Assembly: GCA_949293595.1 (NCBI GenBank)
Contig: CASFDW010000001.1
Coordinates: 62,001 to 126,000, forward strand
Origin: an uncultured Spirochaetales bacterium
GTDB lineage: Bacteria; Spirochaetota; Spirochaetia; Sphaerochaetales; Sphaerochaetaceae
Direction of reading: 5' to 3'
DNA: 64,000 nucleotides
Under the pieces are notes generated by a model. It searched no databases and was not told the DNA's origin. It saw nothing but the letters and a program-made list of their open reading frames with translations. A program made the position numbers and the translations under genes. The first letter of the stretch is position 1, and every line of letters starts with the position of its first letter. This document shows, piece after piece, positions 54,552 through 61,770 of the stretch.

Positions 54552-55187
54552 TTACTCCTCCACTGCGGCTTCTTCGGCAGCGGCGGTCACGACAGCTCCA
54601 GACTCTTCGGAAACCTCTGCAGCAGCCTCCTCGGCAGCTCCAGCGGCCTCAGCGGCTTCAGCCTCTGCGGCGGCAGCGGCGGCCTCAGCTTCGGCCTTTG
54701 CCTTCGCCTCGGCCTCAGCCTTGGCCCTGGCCTTCACCTCGGCTTCGGAGATGACGACAAGCTTGACATGGCTGGACTCGTTCTCATAGAGGTGGATGAC
54801 GACATGATAGGTTCCGGTCATCTTGATTGCGTGGGTCGCAACCTCGATCTTCTTCCTTTCAATCTCGAAACCGGCCTTCTTGAGCTCCTCCTGGACCATC
54901 GATGATGTCACGGAACCGAAAAGCTTTCCGGATTCGCCGGCAGAGACGACAATCTCAAGCGTTATGCTGTCAAGCCTCTCCTTGAGTCCTGCGGCCTGAG
55001 CCCTCTTCTCCGCCTTCCTCTTCTCGATTGCGGCGGCGCGGGAAGCGAATACAGCTGCGTTGGTCTTGTTGTACACGACGGCAGCTCCGGTCGGAAGAAG
55101 GTAGTTGCGGGCATATCCGTCCTTGACTTCCCTGACATCCCCTTCTTCTCCAAGATTGACCACATCCTGTGTAAGAATGATCTTCAT
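54552..55187 (-). CDS. rplI: 50S ribosomal protein L9 with long Ala/Glu tail
   Basis: A 211-residue protein. Residues 1-148 are ordinary L9 (MKIILTQDVVNLGEEGDVRE, YARNYLLPTGAAV, connecting helix, globular C-domain ending SHVKLVVISEAEV). The remaining 60 or so residues are low complexity, almost only A, E and K (for example AKAEAEAAAAAAEAEAAEAA), predicted helical and increasingly acidic. The tail is about 40% longer than the standard protein; its role is unknown. AGGAG precedes the ATG. Confidence 0.94.
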   Translation of the reverse strand: MKIILTQDVVNLGEEGDVREVKDGYARNYLLPTGAAVVYNKTNAAVFASRAAAIEKRKAEKRAQAAGLKERLDSITLEIVVSAGESGKLFGSVTSSMVQEELKKAGFEIERKKIEVATHAIKMTGTYHVVIHLYENESSHVKLVVISEAEVKARAKAEAEAKAKAEAEAAAAAAEAEAAEAAGAAEEAAAEVSEESGAVVTAAAEEAAVEE

Positions 55188-55197
55188 CTTTTCTCTC

Positions 55198-56157
55198 CTA
55201 TCTTCTTAATTCAAAGAAGGTCTCGGCAACCCCCAGCAACGGAAGTCCCAAGACAATTATGAAATTGATCCCCGGTACGAAAATGGCCACAGCTGCCAAA
55301 ACAAGGAAAAGGGAGTAGCTCCGCAGTTTTCTTCCTCTTATCCTGAGTTTGTAATACACCACGCTGAACCCTTGTACGGCGTAGGCGATCGAAACACAGA
55401 GTGCCAAGTTGATCAGAGCGATGCCCAGCTGGTAAGGCAAAGACACAAAACGAGAGAAGAGGACCACCGCCCAAAGGGCGATGAATAGCCAGATGAGCCT
55501 TCCGTCCAACTCCACGGAAGCCACCTTGTCTTCCCAATCGCTTTCTCTTGAATGCAACACGGTCTCATATGAGAAACATGTCGCACAGACGAAGCACATC
55601 ACCAGGGGCAGCAGGACCGACAGAACGACCGAAAACAGGATGGGAAAAAACATCTCCATGAAATCCTCGCTCATCCCTGTCACTCCTAAGAGCCCGGGCA
55701 GAAGTACCTCAAACACATTCTCATAGTAGGTTCTCACCCCATCGAGAAGTGCCTTGTCATGCTCCAAGTACACGAATAAGAGAATGAAAAAAACCACAGC
55801 GGGGAGCATCGAGCCGGCAAGGCGGATCTCCACGCGTCTTTCCCCTGTCAGGAGCCATACGGCACCGGCCGCTAACAGCGACAAAGGGATATAAAGCTCG
55901 ATAAGTATCAGAGGCAGCGCTATCTCCGGCATATGCTCCGGGTAGAGCGACGTTGCGACCGCATACGATACGACCGCCACGGTCTCCACGGCCAGAGCAA
56001 GGAACGAGAGCGCCCTCTTATGATACACACCAACCATCAGGAGGGGAAGGACAAAGAATATCTGTCCGAATCCCACGTAAAACAATATGAATGAAAGGGC
56101 AACGGAAAACAGGAATCCGACCGCCGTCCTGTACGTATTGTTCCTACTCTCCTGCAT
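55198..56157 (-). CDS. DUF2232/YybS-like membrane protein
   Basis: A 319-residue protein with eight or nine hydrophobic helices. Position (between rpsR and rplI), topology and C-terminal GINFIIVLGLPLLGVAETFF fit the DUF2232 (YybS) family, which often sits beside rplI and dnaB. The function is unknown. It starts 21 nt after rpsR. Confidence 0.72.
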   Translation of the reverse strand: MQESRNNTYRTAVGFLFSVALSFILFYVGFGQIFFVLPLLMVGVYHKRALSFLALAVETVAVVSYAVATSLYPEHMPEIALPLILIELYIPLSLLAAGAVWLLTGERRVEIRLAGSMLPAVVFFILLFVYLEHDKALLDGVRTYYENVFEVLLPGLLGVTGMSEDFMEMFFPILFSVVLSVLLPLVMCFVCATCFSYETVLHSRESDWEDKVASVELDGRLIWLFIALWAVVLFSRFVSLPYQLGIALINLALCVSIAYAVQGFSVVYYKLRIRGRKLRSYSLFLVLAAVAIFVPGINFIIVLGLPLLGVAETFFELRR

Positions 56158-56178
56158 GGAATGAAAACCTCGGAAAGC

Positions 56179-56460
56179 TCACTTCTTCTCGAAGGGAAGG
56201 TAAGCGAGCACGCGCGCCCTCTTGATCTCCCTGTTGAGAGCCCTCTGGTGCTTGGCGCAGGTTCCGGTGATCCTTGCAGGAAGGATCTTGCCACGCTCGG
56301 TGATGTACCTTCTGAGCATCTCGGGATTCTTGTAATCCGCGGGAGCGGCTCCCTGGCAGAACTTGCAGACCTTTTTCTTGAAGCTAGCCTTCCTCACGCC
56401 CATCTTCCTGTCCTTGAGGGCGTTCTTGTCCATTTCGTTGAAATCCTTATCTTCACGCAT
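56179..56460 (-). CDS. rpsR: 30S ribosomal protein S18
   Basis: A 93-residue small-subunit protein. Signature segments are [20 protein letters not shown] and [20 protein letters not shown]. The N-terminus contains CKFC and, with C...H in GTCAKH, makes a zinc-containing (C+) S18 form. It is encoded after ssb with AGGAGAAAGAAA before the ATG. Confidence 0.97.
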   Translation of the reverse strand: MREDKDFNEMDKNALKDRKMGVRKASFKKKVCKFCQGAAPADYKNPEMLRRYITERGKILPARITGTCAKHQRALNREIKRARVLAYLPFEKK

Positions 56461-56475
56461 TTTCTTTCTCCTAAA

Positions 56476-56952
56476 TTAAAATGGGATGTCGTCATCCTGA
56501 AAATCCTCAGGACCCGGCTGGTATTCCTCGCGCATCGCCGGCGCCGGCTTTGCAGGTGCGGGCTTTGTCCCGGCAACGACCCCCTGGTTCTGGAATGTCT
56601 TCTGGCCGCCGTTGGCGTTCTGGGCGGAAGAAAGGAGGGAGAGATTGTTGACAAAAACCTCCACCCTGCTCCTTGTCTGGCCATCCTGCTCCCAGCGTGA
56701 CTGCCTCAATTCACCCTGGATGGATACCTGCCTGCCCTTTTCAAGGTACTGGTTGACGCTTCCTGCGTTGCGGCCGAAATACACACAGTCGAAATAGTTC
56801 ACCTCGTCGTCCCAGCTGCCGTCAGCGTTCTTCCTGGAACGGTTGACCGCGATTGAGAACCTGAGGACCGCCGTCCCACCCTGGCTGTATTTGAGCTCGG
56901 CATCCCTTACGAGCCTGCCCACCAATGCCACAACATTCAAATCGGTTGCCAT
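56476..56952 (-). CDS. ssb: Single-stranded DNA-binding protein
   Basis: A 158-residue SSB with an OB fold (LNVVALVGRLVRDAELKYSQ, FSIAVNRSRKNADG, YLEKGRQVSIQGELRQSRW), an A/P/G-rich linker from about residue 110 and the acidic tip DDDIPF that recruits partner proteins. It lies between rpsF and rpsR, as usual. Confidence 0.96.
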   Translation of the reverse strand: MATDLNVVALVGRLVRDAELKYSQGGTAVLRFSIAVNRSRKNADGSWDDEVNYFDCVYFGRNAGSVNQYLEKGRQVSIQGELRQSRWEQDGQTRSRVEVFVNNLSLLSSAQNANGGQKTFQNQGVVAGTKPAPAKPAPAMREEYQPGPEDFQDDDIPF

Positions 56953-56985
56953 CTCATACCTCCTAAAACGGCCAAAAACCTATCT

Positions 56986-57273
56986 TCAGTTCTTCTCCGG
57001 ATTGACGAACAGGAATTTGAGGACAAGCGTGCTGAGCTGGAAAGCCCTGCTGAGCTTGACGATGACCTGCGTGTCAGCCTTGATTTCGAAATAGACGTAA
57101 TGTCCCCTGTCCTGCTTTGCGATCTCATATGCAAGAGTCTTTACTCCGAGATCTTCCTGCTTGGTGATTTCTACACCAGCCTTTTCAAACTCGCCCGTAA
57201 CGAAAGCGAGCCCTTCTTTCATTTTCTCCTCGTCCGAAGAGAGAATGACGGTGAACTCATAATCTGCTGTCAT
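56986..57273 (-). CDS. rpsF: 30S ribosomal protein S6
   Basis: A 95-residue ribosomal protein that binds S18. It shows YEFTVILSSDEEK, LGVKTLAYEIAKQDRGHYVY and LSRAFQLSTLVLKFLFV. First gene of rpsF-ssb-rpsR-DUF2232-rplI-dnaB. ATG with AAGGAGGAACC upstream. Confidence 0.96.
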   Translation of the reverse strand: MTADYEFTVILSSDEEKMKEGLAFVTGEFEKAGVEITKQEDLGVKTLAYEIAKQDRGHYVYFEIKADTQVIVKLSRAFQLSTLVLKFLFVNPEKN

Positions 57274-57373
57274 GGTTCCTCCTTGTGGTCTTAGATCTTA
57301 ATCTTCTGATCCGGACACAAGCCCGGATAAAGAGGCTTTAAGGATATTAGCATTTTTTTCCGTGATTAGTCAA
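57274..57373 (-). promoter_or_regulatory. rpsF promoter and structured leader
   Basis: Minus-strand TTGACT (57368-57373), an 18-nt spacer and TAATAT (57344-57349). The leader of about 60 nt holds a hairpin TCCGG-GCTTGTGT-CCGGA. Leaders of rpsF operons often bind the S6:S18 complex through a CCG-containing stem; this could be such a site, which I cannot confirm by eye. Confidence 0.6.
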
Positions 57374-57383
57374 TTTGGACACG

Positions 57384-57938
57384 CTAAAAAAGCCCCAGAT
57401 GGCCGAGAAGGATCTTGAGGCCGATACAAATGAGGATGAGGCCTCCGGCAATCTCGGCCCTGCTCTTGAACCTGGTCCCGAAAACGGATCCTATCTTGAG
57501 CCCAGAGGCGCTGAGCAGGAACGTGCACACTCCTATCGTAACGACGGAACGGAGGATGTCCACATCAAGCACGGCAAATGATATGCCTACGGCGAGGGCG
57601 TCCACGCTGGTGGCCACGGCAAGCGGGAACATTGCCCTGACCCCGTAGCAGGAATCCTCCTCGTCCGTCTTCCGGCTTTCAACGATCATGCCCACGCCGA
57701 TCGCGCAAAGAAGAAGGAACGCCACCCAGTGGTCGACGGATTCTATCATCCCCTGGAACCCCACCCCGAGATAGTATCCCAGCAGCGGCATCGCAGCCTG
57801 GAAGAATCCGAACCATAGGCCTGCACACAACATGTGTACGGGCCTGACGTGCTTCGTGGCAAGCCCCTTGCATACAGAGACGGCGAAAGCATCCATGCTC
57901 AGGCCGACGGCGACAAGCAAAAGCTCGATCAATCCCAT
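57384..57938 (-). CDS. mntP: Manganese exporter MntP
   Basis: A 184-residue inner-membrane Mn2+ efflux protein with six helices in two DUF204 halves. Conserved acidic motifs are VGLSMDAFAVSVCKG (helix 1) and AVATSVDALAVGISF (helix 4). The ATG at 57936-57938 has GGAGGGAGAAA upstream, so the longer upstream frame is rejected. A yybP-ykoY riboswitch with terminator controls it. Confidence 0.95.
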   Translation of the reverse strand: MGLIELLLVAVGLSMDAFAVSVCKGLATKHVRPVHMLCAGLWFGFFQAAMPLLGYYLGVGFQGMIESVDHWVAFLLLCAIGVGMIVESRKTDEEDSCYGVRAMFPLAVATSVDALAVGISFAVLDVDILRSVVTIGVCTFLLSASGLKIGSVFGTRFKSRAEIAGGLILICIGLKILLGHLGLF

Positions 57939-57964
57939 TTTCTCCCTCCATTCCGGTGGCCGCA

Positions 57965-58011
57965 CAAAAAAAATGACGCAGACCACCTGTATCACAGATA
58001 AGTCTCGTCAT
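57965..58011 (-). terminator. Riboswitch-controlled terminator before mntP
   Basis: Minus-strand ATGACGAGAC pairs with GTCTGCGTCAT (58011-58002 with 57983-57973, one bulged G), followed by eight T residues. The 5' arm contains the GAGAC 3' edge of the aptamer, so ligand binding should prevent the terminator from forming. Confidence 0.8.
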
Positions 58012-58085
58012 CTACACCAAGACCAGGAAAATCCAGTCTGTTGACCTTGGAGCACACGCGGTGCTGACTACTCCCTTAACAACCG
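57995..58085 (-). promoter_or_regulatory. yybP-ykoY manganese riboswitch
   Basis: On the minus strand the aptamer hallmarks appear in order: AAGGGAGTAG (58068-58077), a variable stem (AGCACCGCGTGTGCT), GGTCAACA (58039-58046), a hairpin (GACTGGATTTTCCTGGTC), and ATGACGAGACTTATC (about 57997-58011). This is the consensus layout of the yybP-ykoY family, which senses Mn2+ and usually lies before mntP-like exporters. Binding is expected to turn expression on by blocking the overlapping terminator. Confidence 0.88.
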
Positions 58086-58086
58086 G

Positions 58087-58115
58087 ATTATCGCAGTTAT
58101 CAGCGGAATAATCAA
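58087..58115 (-). promoter_or_regulatory. mntP promoter
   Basis: Minus-strand TTGATT (58110-58115), a 17-nt spacer and GATAAT (58087-58092). Transcription would begin near 58080, right at the riboswitch. Confidence 0.65.
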
Positions 58116-58144
58116 GGAGGGATGAAATTATAAATCCAATCGGT

Positions 58145-58150
58145 TATAAT
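58145..58150 (+). promoter_or_regulatory. tatD promoter, consensus -10
   Basis: TATAAT followed by CCAGCC and the ATG of tatD, a 6-nt distance. No Shine-Dalgarno is present; the -35 is weak (TGAAAT at 17 nt). Confidence 0.6.
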
Positions 58151-58156
58151 CCAGCC

Positions 58157-58780
58157 ATGCTGGATTTCCATGCGCACCATGGCCTCGACGACGGATGCGC
58201 CTACATAAACATAGTATCGGAAAGCGGTTTTTCCCTTGCGGAGAGCGGCCGGTGGTGCTCCATCGGCATACTTCCATGGCTGGAGGACATCGACGAGGAG
58301 TCAATCGCCGGACTTTTGGAAAGGAATCCCCGCCTGGGTGTCGGGGAAACCGGGCTGGACAGAAGGTACGGCGGCGGGCAAAGGCAATACCGCGTGTTCG
58401 AAAGGCTCTGCACGTACGCAAGGGACATGGACAGGGTAATCAGCATACACTCCGTCGGGCGAAGCGAGGAGATACTCTGCCTGCTCAGGAAATACGGAGT
58501 CCGGAAAGCGTTGTTCCACGGCTTCAACTCCAGCCATGAGGTCGCAAAAAAGATATGCAATGCCGGATACCACATAAGCCTCGGCCCGAAAAGCATCCAT
58601 CTGCGCGACTACAAAAGGATACTGGGGCTTCCATTTCTTGTGGAGACCGACATGGAGACAGGAGAGGCGCAGAAGAAGGCGCTGGCCGGGCTGTACGACA
58701 GGCTCGGCATGGACAGCGGAAGGGACATCGCAGGAGAGGCCGTCGAGACGGGAAGGTTTTTATGGAAAGACAGTTTTTGA
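58157..58780 (+). CDS. tatD: TatD-family metal-dependent hydrolase
   Basis: A 207-residue TatD-like nuclease/hydrolase, shorter than the usual 260. Metal residues: LDFHAHHG (HxH), LGVGETGLDRRY (glutamate), VISIHSVGRSE, LFHGFNSS and LVETDME (aspartate). The barrel appears compressed at its N-terminus, but all metal-ligand motifs are present. The next gene, tcdA, starts inside its 3' end. Probably acts on DNA or RNA 3' ends. Confidence 0.87.
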   Translation: MLDFHAHHGLDDGCAYINIVSESGFSLAESGRWCSIGILPWLEDIDEESIAGLLERNPRLGVGETGLDRRYGGGQRQYRVFERLCTYARDMDRVISIHSVGRSEEILCLLRKYGVRKALFHGFNSSHEVAKKICNAGYHISLGPKSIHLRDYKRILGLPFLVETDMETGEAQKKALAGLYDRLGMDSGRDIAGEAVETGRFLWKDSF

Positions 58781-59559
58781 GGATATCCAGGTTCATTGGA
58801 AATGACAGGGTGGAACTGCTCCACGAAAAGAAGGTCGCGCTCGTGGGACTGGGTGCGGTAGGCGGATTCTGCCTCGAAGCCCTGGCCAGAAGCGGCGTCG
58901 GACATTTCACTCTTGCGGATTTCGACATCGTGAGCGAGACGAACATCAACAGGCAGGTGCTCGCCCTGCACTCCACCATCGGAAGAAGGAAGACCGAGCT
59001 TGCGGCACAAAGGGTTCTGGACATATATCCGGAGGCCGATGTCGATGCCTTGAATGTTTTCGTGAGCAGGGAAAACCATGAAAGGATCTTTTCCGGAGCC
59101 GATCTTGTGATCGATTGCATTGACAGCCTCAATCCCAAGATGGACCTGCTGGAGGCCGCAGTGAAATCAAAAATACCCGTCATCTCCTGCATGGGTGCCG
59201 CACTCAGGAAGGATCCGTCGATGATAATGTGCGCCAGACTGGAGGATACTTGGGGCTGCCCGCTTGCAAGGTGCGTGAGGACCGGGCTTAGGAAAAGAGG
59301 GATACAGGGCGGCTTTCCTGTCGTATTCTCCCCGGAAAGGGTGGATTTCAGGTTCATCCCCCCCGAGGAGGACGAGGAGCTTGAGTTCGACGACAAGATA
59401 CTGGACCGTGGAAGGAAGCGGGTGATGCTTGGCTCCCTGCCCACGGTCACCGCGATATTCGGGATGAGGATGGCGCATCTCGCCCTGGAAATCCTTCTCG
59501 GGGACGGGACGCTGGAAGCCCGCAGGGAATGGGATCCCAGGAAGAAGGACCTCAGCTGA
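58762..59559 (+). CDS. tcdA: tRNA threonylcarbamoyladenosine dehydratase TcdA (ThiF/E1-like)
   Basis: A 265-residue E1-like ATP-dependent enzyme that cyclises t6A37 in tRNA. It starts RFIGNDRVELLHEKKVALVG, continues GLGAVGGFCLEALARSGVG (nucleotide-binding), LADFDIVSETNINRQVLAL and VIDCIDSLNPKMDLL, and shows the TcdA-typical ALRKDPSMIMCARLEDTWGC. ATG at 58762 has GGGAAGG upstream and overlaps tatD by 19 bp. Its stop overlaps the convergent hypothetical gene by 8 bp. Confidence 0.9.
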   Translation: MERQFLRISRFIGNDRVELLHEKKVALVGLGAVGGFCLEALARSGVGHFTLADFDIVSETNINRQVLALHSTIGRRKTELAAQRVLDIYPEADVDALNVFVSRENHERIFSGADLVIDCIDSLNPKMDLLEAAVKSKIPVISCMGAALRKDPSMIMCARLEDTWGCPLARCVRTGLRKRGIQGGFPVVFSPERVDFRFIPPEEDEELEFDDKILDRGRKRVMLGSLPTVTAIFGMRMAHLALEILLGDGTLEARREWDPRKKDLS

Positions 59560-59866
59560 AGACGTCGAGGTCCTTCAAGACGATGCCCTCCATATGGATC
59601 GTCATCTTGAAGAGTGTGCCCTTTTCCGTATTTTCCAGAAGCTTCAGCGACACGGACGCCCCGGGCATGTCTGTCTTCAGGGTAGAGGTGAAATGATACA
59701 TGACCCCGTTGATCCTCAGACGCAGGGAAAAATCCCTATCGTCGCCCATCCTGTAGAACACCTTCACGCGGGACTGGTAGGTCAGCACGTATCCCCTGTC
59801 GCTCTTGTCGATCCATATCGAGGACGAGTCCCCGTCTACCTGAAAAGGAAATCCTGTGATTTTCAT
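59552..59866 (-). CDS. Small hypothetical protein
   Basis: A 104-residue soluble protein, predicted all-beta (alternating ITGFPFQV, YVLTYQSRVKVFY, FSLRLRINGVMYHFTSTL), with no recognised motif. A strong promoter with no Shine-Dalgarno lies directly upstream, so it is likely expressed as a single gene. Function unknown. Confidence 0.65.
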   Translation of the reverse strand: MKITGFPFQVDGDSSSIWIDKSDRGYVLTYQSRVKVFYRMGDDRDFSLRLRINGVMYHFTSTLKTDMPGASVSLKLLENTEKGTLFKMTIHMEGIVLKDLDVFS

Positions 59867-59874
59867 AAGCAGAA

Positions 59875-59903
59875 ATTATATTTCACAGCCACCGTATTTT
59901 CAA
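59875..59903 (-). promoter_or_regulatory. Near-consensus promoter of the small hypothetical gene
   Basis: Minus-strand TTGAAA (59898-59903), a 17-nt spacer and TATAAT (59875-59880); the ATG is 8 nt downstream. It is among the best promoters in the window and supports a leaderless mRNA. Confidence 0.75.
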
Positions 59904-60017
59904 CAAATCCGTTGGACGGATTGCAACTTTGCGCGATTAATCTTATGGAGGACGGGAAAACGCCGTTTCCGGCATAGCCCGTACTCCGGTTTCTTTTTAT
60001 TCCACTCCATTTCTTCA

Positions 60018-60080
60018 CGGCAGGTCCCAACGGGCCTGCCGGTAAAAAAAATACCACCGGAGAAATCCCCGATGGTAGCC
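60018..60080 (-). terminator. Terminator region after the 29-residue basic protein
   Basis: Minus strand: TACCATCGGGGA/TCCGGTGGTA stem (60052-60078 region, with wobble pairs) followed by eight T residues. A second G+C-rich hairpin GGCAGG...CCTGCC (60018-60041) comes next, without a U-tract. Confidence 0.75.
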
Positions 60081-60099
60081 GGATCGATTGCAAGAGGAA

Positions 60100-60189
60100 T
60101 CACTTCTTCTTGTGTCTGTTCATTCTGAGTCTCTTCTTCCTCTTATGGGTTGCAATCTTATGCTTCTTTCTTTTCTTTCCGCAAGGCAC
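60100..60189 (-). CDS. AURKAIP1/COX24-like 29-residue basic protein
   Basis: A tiny gene too short for most gene callers. The product is 29 residues, starting MPCGKKRKKHKIATHKR and ending RHKKK, matching the pattern MPxGKKRKxHKxxTHKRKKRxRxNRHKKK of AURKAIP1/COX24-domain proteins seen in Bacteroidetes and spirochaetes. These are probably ribosome-associated, judging from the mitochondrial ribosomal homologue. The start is GTG at 60187-60189 with GGAG 7 nt upstream. A terminator follows 20 nt after the stop. The frame, site and terminator together make this a real gene. Confidence 0.85.
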   Translation of the reverse strand: MPCGKKRKKHKIATHKRKKRLRMNRHKKK

Positions 60190-60370
60190 AGTAATGCTCC
60201 TTATCCATATGGATTTAAAATGTAATTACCCGGATATTATCAACGTTTTCGCAACCATTAGTCAATAGGAAATTCCAAAAAATGATTCCTGTGCCCGGAC
60301 TGTCCGGACAAGGACGGGGCAAACCGCCGCATATAGTTATTTCTGCCTATGCCGCACGAAGACCGCACAT

Positions 60371-60399
60371 TTGTAATCATGCGTTTTTTTTATTATGAT
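60371..60399 (+). promoter_or_regulatory. murD promoter
   Basis: TTGTAA (60371-60376), a 17-nt spacer and TATGAT (60394-60399); the ATG at 60407 is 7 nt downstream with no Shine-Dalgarno. The gap 60190-60370 otherwise holds only A+T-rich sequence. Confidence 0.65.
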
Positions 60400-60406
60400 A
60401 TTAGAC

Positions 60407-61693
60407 ATGAAAGTCTTGGTAATAGGTTTCGGTCCCCACTCCTCAGGCGCGGAAGCTGCTGAATTCTACAACAGCTACGGGCACGAGGTCGTGCTTTGCG
60501 AGCAGGGGCCCAAGGATTCCTACCTGCCACAGGCTTCAAGGCTGGAGGAGGAAGGGATCTCCGTCAGGTTCGAGAAGCTCGAAGCATCGGAGGTGAAGAA
60601 ATACGACATACTTGTCAAAGCTCCCTCCATCCCGCTCGGCCTGGCCATCCTCCGCAATGCGAAGGAGGTCACGAACGACCTGGCCGCGCTGCTCAAGCAT
60701 CCCGCGGTCGAAAAGATGAAGGTCGTCGTCATCGTCGGCAGCAAGGGCAAGACAAGCGTCGCATCCGCGATCGTCCATGGTCTGAACCTCATGGGTGCAC
60801 GCGCCGCGATGTGCGGTGCGATCGGTGTTTCTGGCTTCCACATCCTCAGGGACATAATCGAAAAGGGAGACGACGCTTACACGCATCTGGTGCTGGAGAT
60901 GACAAACTGGCAGATATCCGACACCGACTATTTTCTCTACAACCGGTGGCCCACACTCGACTGCGTGCTGCTGACCCGGCAGGCGGACAGCGCGAGAAGC
61001 GAGAAGAAGGAGGTCTACCGCATATTCGGTCCCTGGGTCGGCAAGGCCCTCGTATACAGGGATGCAAGGCAGACATTCGTTTCAAACGTGAATTTCAACA
61101 AGAAGAACATCGCTGTCTTCCCCACAGTATGGAACCCTTACAAGAACAGGGAGCCGCTCGAGTCCGCATACGAGGTGCTGAAGATATTCGGTTATCACAA
61201 GAAGGACATCGCCAAGGCTTTCTCCTCATACAAGGGCATCCCTCACAGGATGGAGCAGGTGGCCCTCAAAAACGGAATACTCTACATAAACGACAGCGCC
61301 GCGACGCTCCCCGAGTCCGTCCTGTTCACCATGAAAATGATAGGACAGGCCTCGATCCACCTCATCTGTGGAGGTTCCGACAGAAACAACATCGATCCAT
61401 CGGGAATGCGTTATCCCTTCAAGATGGCATCATCAATAATACTGCTCCCAGGCTCGTTCACCGACAAGCTTGTGGCTATCATGGAAAGGACCGGACGCAG
61501 GTTTCTGGGACCGTTCGGCAGCATGGACGAGGCCGTACTTGCCGCAAAGAGGGAGGCGGAGGCCAGGATTGCGGAAAAGCCGAACAGCACGCAGATAATC
61601 CTTCTGGCCCCAGGAAGTCCGGGCTACGGAATGTTCGACAGCGAGTTCGACCGCGGCGACAGGTTCAAGGACGCCGTGAAAAGGCTTGGCTGA
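60407..61693 (+). CDS. murD: UDP-N-acetylmuramoyl-L-alanine:D-glutamate ligase
   Basis: A 428-residue Mur ligase that adds D-glutamate to the peptidoglycan precursor. An N-terminal nucleotide-binding domain (MKVLVIGFGPHSSGAEAAEF) is followed by the P-loop VVIVGSKGKTSVASAIVHG (most MurD have GTNGKTT/S), LVLEMTNWQ (metal glutamate), and the C-terminal IPHRMEQV, NDSAATLPESV and LICGGSDRNNI. The start is ATG at 60407; an in-frame ATG four codons earlier overlaps the -10. Confidence 0.9.
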   Translation: MKVLVIGFGPHSSGAEAAEFYNSYGHEVVLCEQGPKDSYLPQASRLEEEGISVRFEKLEASEVKKYDILVKAPSIPLGLAILRNAKEVTNDLAALLKHPAVEKMKVVVIVGSKGKTSVASAIVHGLNLMGARAAMCGAIGVSGFHILRDIIEKGDDAYTHLVLEMTNWQISDTDYFLYNRWPTLDCVLLTRQADSARSEKKEVYRIFGPWVGKALVYRDARQTFVSNVNFNKKNIAVFPTVWNPYKNREPLESAYEVLKIFGYHKKDIAKAFSSYKGIPHRMEQVALKNGILYINDSAATLPESVLFTMKMIGQASIHLICGGSDRNNIDPSGMRYPFKMASSIILLPGSFTDKLVAIMERTGRRFLGPFGSMDEAVLAAKREAEARIAEKPNSTQIILLAPGSPGYGMFDSEFDRGDRFKDAVKRLG

Positions 61694-61700
61694 CGGGACG

Positions 61701-61733
61701 AAAAAAGGACCGCACCCGGCACGGGAGCGGTCC
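61701..61733 (-). terminator. Terminator of the acidic protein / metG unit
   Basis: Minus strand: GGACCGC/GCGGTCC stem (61727-61733 with 61707-61713) with an inner CCCG/CGGG pairing, followed by six T residues. It sits just after the murD stop on the other strand. Confidence 0.85.
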
Positions 61734-61770
61734 GATCAATGCATAGGCGCAACCGTCAAGGCGCCCAGCC

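Noticed and set aside
54552..54760. Simple-sequence DNA repeat in rplI as a phase-variation tract
   Set aside because: The tail is repetitive at protein level, but the DNA is an imperfect mix of codons with no homopolymer or short exact tandem repeat able to shift frame.
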